A stretch of 64,000 bases of DNA from Pelargonium tetragonum (Eukaryota; Streptophyta; Magnoliopsida; Geraniales; Geraniaceae): contig JAYMTL010000078.1 in assembly GCA_036897445.1 (NCBI GenBank), positions 28,551 to 92,550 on the forward strand, in the 5' to 3' direction. Positions 61,619-64,000 of this stretch are shown piece after piece. Under the pieces are notes generated by a model that did no database searches, was not told the origin of the DNA, and was given only the letters and a program-made list of their open reading frames with translations. Every line of letters starts with the position of its first letter. Positions within the stretch are counted from its first letter, which is position 1. The position numbers and the translations under genes were made by a program.

Positions 61619-64000
61619 CTGTACTGAAAAGGGATAAAATGACCCCAAGAAAAGTAAGTGCCTCGCTTAGATAAGTAGCTTAAAAGGGCTTATTCAATCG
61701 GAGTAGCTTGCTTAGGAAATATAAGAGTGCCCCGCTCTTCTTAGTTAGTCCCCTTCTTTATTAAAAAAATTTCCTCGTCTTGTAAATCCCAACACTTGAC
61801 AATGTTATTGCTCCTTATTCATTATTTTATTCTAAACTATCTCAAACAGGTCTTGGATTCTCTTTAATTCAAAGCTAATTCTGAAGTTAGTGTGTTTTTC
61901 TAAAAGTAGACTTCCTAGTTAATGACTTTTTGTACTCATGGTGTTAGGCGAAACCCTCGCTAAAAAGGACAAACTAACCTGTAATTGATAAGGGGCTCCC
62001 TGTACAGGAGCTGTTAATTAGTTTTCGAAACTTCATTTTTGCAGCCAAGAGATTTGCCCCTACAAGGTATTGAGGAGTCCCATCCCCTAAAAAGTTCTAA
62101 GACCCTGTTATTTCTTCTATATTTGAGCCATGGAGCTCACTTTTACTTAAACTCCGAGTTCAGTATCTGTCAATCTTATAAAGAAGGATTCCTTAAATTT
62201 TTCAGTAGAAACTCCCTTTTTGTATACTCACTAGAATAAGCTAGGAGAACATAACTCTAATCTTTCTATTCTATTCACTTAAAATTGACTACTAAAATAA
62301 AAACCACGTGTCTATTATTAAGGACCTGCGCCGGCTACTCTAACTTAGCCCAAGGTAAAAAATCACTCTTGAAGTAATGGAGGAACTAAGAGTCGCCTTG
62401 TTTTTATTGCAAAGTGTAGTTGAAATACTAGTCAAGAACTTTAAGATAATTCGGATGGTAATGGGCACTTACACAATATAATTAAAAACTTATCTAGTAT
62501 CGCTCAAACGGGATTAGGTCTCAAAGCAGTGCCAATTTTGAGTTTTTAAGGGAACTCTTTGCTCATAAGAAGATATAGAACTTCGAAGATTTTATAGCTT
62601 ATTAAATTAAAGGTTAAATAAAGGGCAGTAACTGCCTATGCTATCTAAACACTAGTGGTTTTCCAGGTATTAGGAGACCCCGGGAAGTCCTTAAGTAGCT
62701 CTTCGGACCTCTTAGCTTTTTTATATATTTTAAGTATTTACTGAGGTATAAAACAAAGTCTTTTTCATTTTACTTTTTGGTCGCAAAATAGGGGAGAGTG
62801 GGTATTCCTAAGTGGGACTAAAATGACTTATAAAGGGGTTTGGTAGCTGCTCTGACTATGTAATTCAACTCTGTTACAGTAAACATATATAATTACAAAA
62901 ACAGGGTATTAGATTTCATGGGTGTTCATATACCTCATAAGACAGGTTATCCCCACACTAAATAAGCAGTACTTCGATAGAGACGGAAGGAAAACCCTTT
63001 GACGCGATCCCGGTTATAGAAATTGGAGTAAGTACAACGCCTCGAACCAAAAAATCTTAAAACTCAGTTCATAAAATAAAAAAGGGGATACTTTTCAATT
63101 TTTTGATGTCAATTCATAAGTTGAAAACCTACATTTGGTAACATAGCCCTAATAAAGTTCTACTCACTAAACTAAAGGGCACTCGCCAAAATGACAAGCG
63201 ACAGTAAGACTAAGGAAGCTCTATAAACCTCTATAAATTCTCTTTTCTTGTATTATCTCTTACTCAGGGGGCCCTCTGCCAGAATCTAAGGAGCTTTTGT
63301 AAATTAAATAGGGGATCCGCGGAGAAGGGCTCATCTTTTTATTTAAAATACCGGGCTTAGCATCCGCATATCTTCCCTCCTTTTTGACACTTATGTGATA
63401 GGAGTCCCTTCAGCTATGGGTAAAGCTCTGCGTAAAAATTTTAATGTAATTAGATAAAATTTATTCTACTGCTTAAAGCTTTTTTAGAGAATGTCTTACA
63501 AATTGCAGCAGGGAGTGCCCCAGATTTAGTAGATAAGAAGCTAAAATTCTTAAGGGTGCTTCTGAGGTAAACTCGTAGGCAAGAACACAATAAAGACAAA
63601 GAACCAAGGCTTTTTTATAGGCGTAGAAGGGTTTTCAACGCGTTTAACCTATTAAGGAATACCCGTTCTAGATGAGTTTTGCCCATTAACTGCCTAAACT
63701 CTCCCCCCCGGGTTCCTTTCTCCGATAAATCAGGAATGTGGTAAGGGAATTCTAGAAATTAAGTAGCGGATATTGTAAATGCGGGGTCTCTTTCCTTCCG
63801 AATCTCTACTTAAGTTTAGAAAGATAGAAATAAGATTAAGATAAAGCAATGTGAAGATACAGAGAAAAACCTTTCTAAGACTTTGTAAAAAGCCAGACTA
63901 CATTTTAGCTTTAAGAGATTTAAAGCCCGAGAGGAACTCCTTGTACTGCTTGCTTTATTGGATTTGAGTAAGATAGGGAAGGTTTTAGCGGGAGTTTTAT

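Larger units (their letters stand above)
1..64000. other. Gene-free AT-rich DNA with RIP-like dinucleotide bias
   Basis: No reading frame exceeds 140 codons on either strand. With stops at about 7% of codons, random sequence of this size and composition is expected to give a longest frame near 125-130 codons, so the frames look like chance. In 14 lines counted by hand TpA:ApT was 105:75 and CpA+TpG to ApC+GpT was 62:84. Excess TpA with depleted CpA/TpG is the classic product of repeat-induced point mutation in filamentous ascomycetes, but it is not proof, because unusual organelle DNA could show it too. CTAG is common, which is unlike most bacterial DNA. Everything below sits inside this background. 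Confidence 0.6.
58091..64000. other. Background without genes, 58.1-64 kb
   Basis: No gene is supported. Frames at 58730-58969, 59136-59327, 60364-60600, 60901-61170, 61058-61252 and 62039-62239 are 63-89 codons. Two of them overlap on opposite strands and none has a signature. Contains the second CCCCCTAGGGGC (59072-59083), an AGCTTGCTTA word at 61705-61714 and a CTATAAA tandem near 63.22 kb. Confidence 0.6.

Noticed and set aside
1-64000. CRISPR array, rRNA or intact group I/II intron
   Set aside because: No regular direct repeats with unique spacers, no recognisable rRNA core sequences, and no domain V-like hairpin were seen on either strand.

Overview
This 64 kb window is AT-rich (about 33-36% GC in lines I counted by hand) and I find no gene in it that I can support. 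The longest open frame on either strand is 140 codons. The number and size of open frames match what random sequence of this composition gives. None has a recognisable family, a convincing ribosome binding site, codon structure or operon-like neighbours. I saw no rRNA, no intact tRNA, no CRISPR array and no phage or insertion-sequence gene. A bacterial or archaeal chromosome, phage or plasmid is very unlikely. The window is best read as long non-coding eukaryotic DNA.

Two origins remain open. (a) An AT-rich, repeat-decayed block of a filamentous fungus mutated by repeat-induced point mutation (RIP). In 14 hand-counted lines (840 nt) TpA/ApT is about 1.4 and (CpA+TpG)/(ApC+GpT) about 0.74, and TGA/TCA are roughly half of expectation while TAA is common. 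(b) Spacer DNA of a very large organelle genome, such as a giant algal plastid or mitochondrial genome, swollen by short dispersed repeats. The dense mini-palindromes and the organelle/bacterial style of the best tRNA remnant favour this. I cannot decide between them by eye.

Layout: 0-13 kb is featureless background with one purine-skewed segment (6.85-7.03 kb) and a bulged hairpin at 11.19 kb. At 13.3-14 kb there is a hairpin cluster that includes a perfect 13-bp stem. 16.3-17.5 kb holds two purine-skewed segments. 19.4 kb carries copy A of a dispersed repeat (R1); copy B is at 38.2 kb and a partial copy C at 57.7 kb. 26.0-26.5 kb is a long pyrimidine-rich (minus-strand purine-rich) segment. 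27.4-31.2 kb has three tRNA-like remnants. 35.9-36.75 kb is the most structured part, with a plus-strand A-rich segment followed by a 379-bp MITE-like unit bounded by perfect 15-bp inverted repeats. 49.3 kb has the best tRNA remnant, and 50.3-50.65 kb another purine-skewed segment. Further skewed segments lie at 56.1 and 57.9-58.1 kb. The rest to 64 kb is background.

The strongest unexplained signal runs through the whole window: short interrupted palindromes of the form GG-NNN-CC. The 9-mer AGGATTCCT (either strand) occurs at least 13 times and AGGAGTCC at least 8 times, each over 20-fold above a base-composition estimate. The heptamer ACTTTGT is also in excess. Nothing here encodes a pathway, so there is no gene cooperation to describe.
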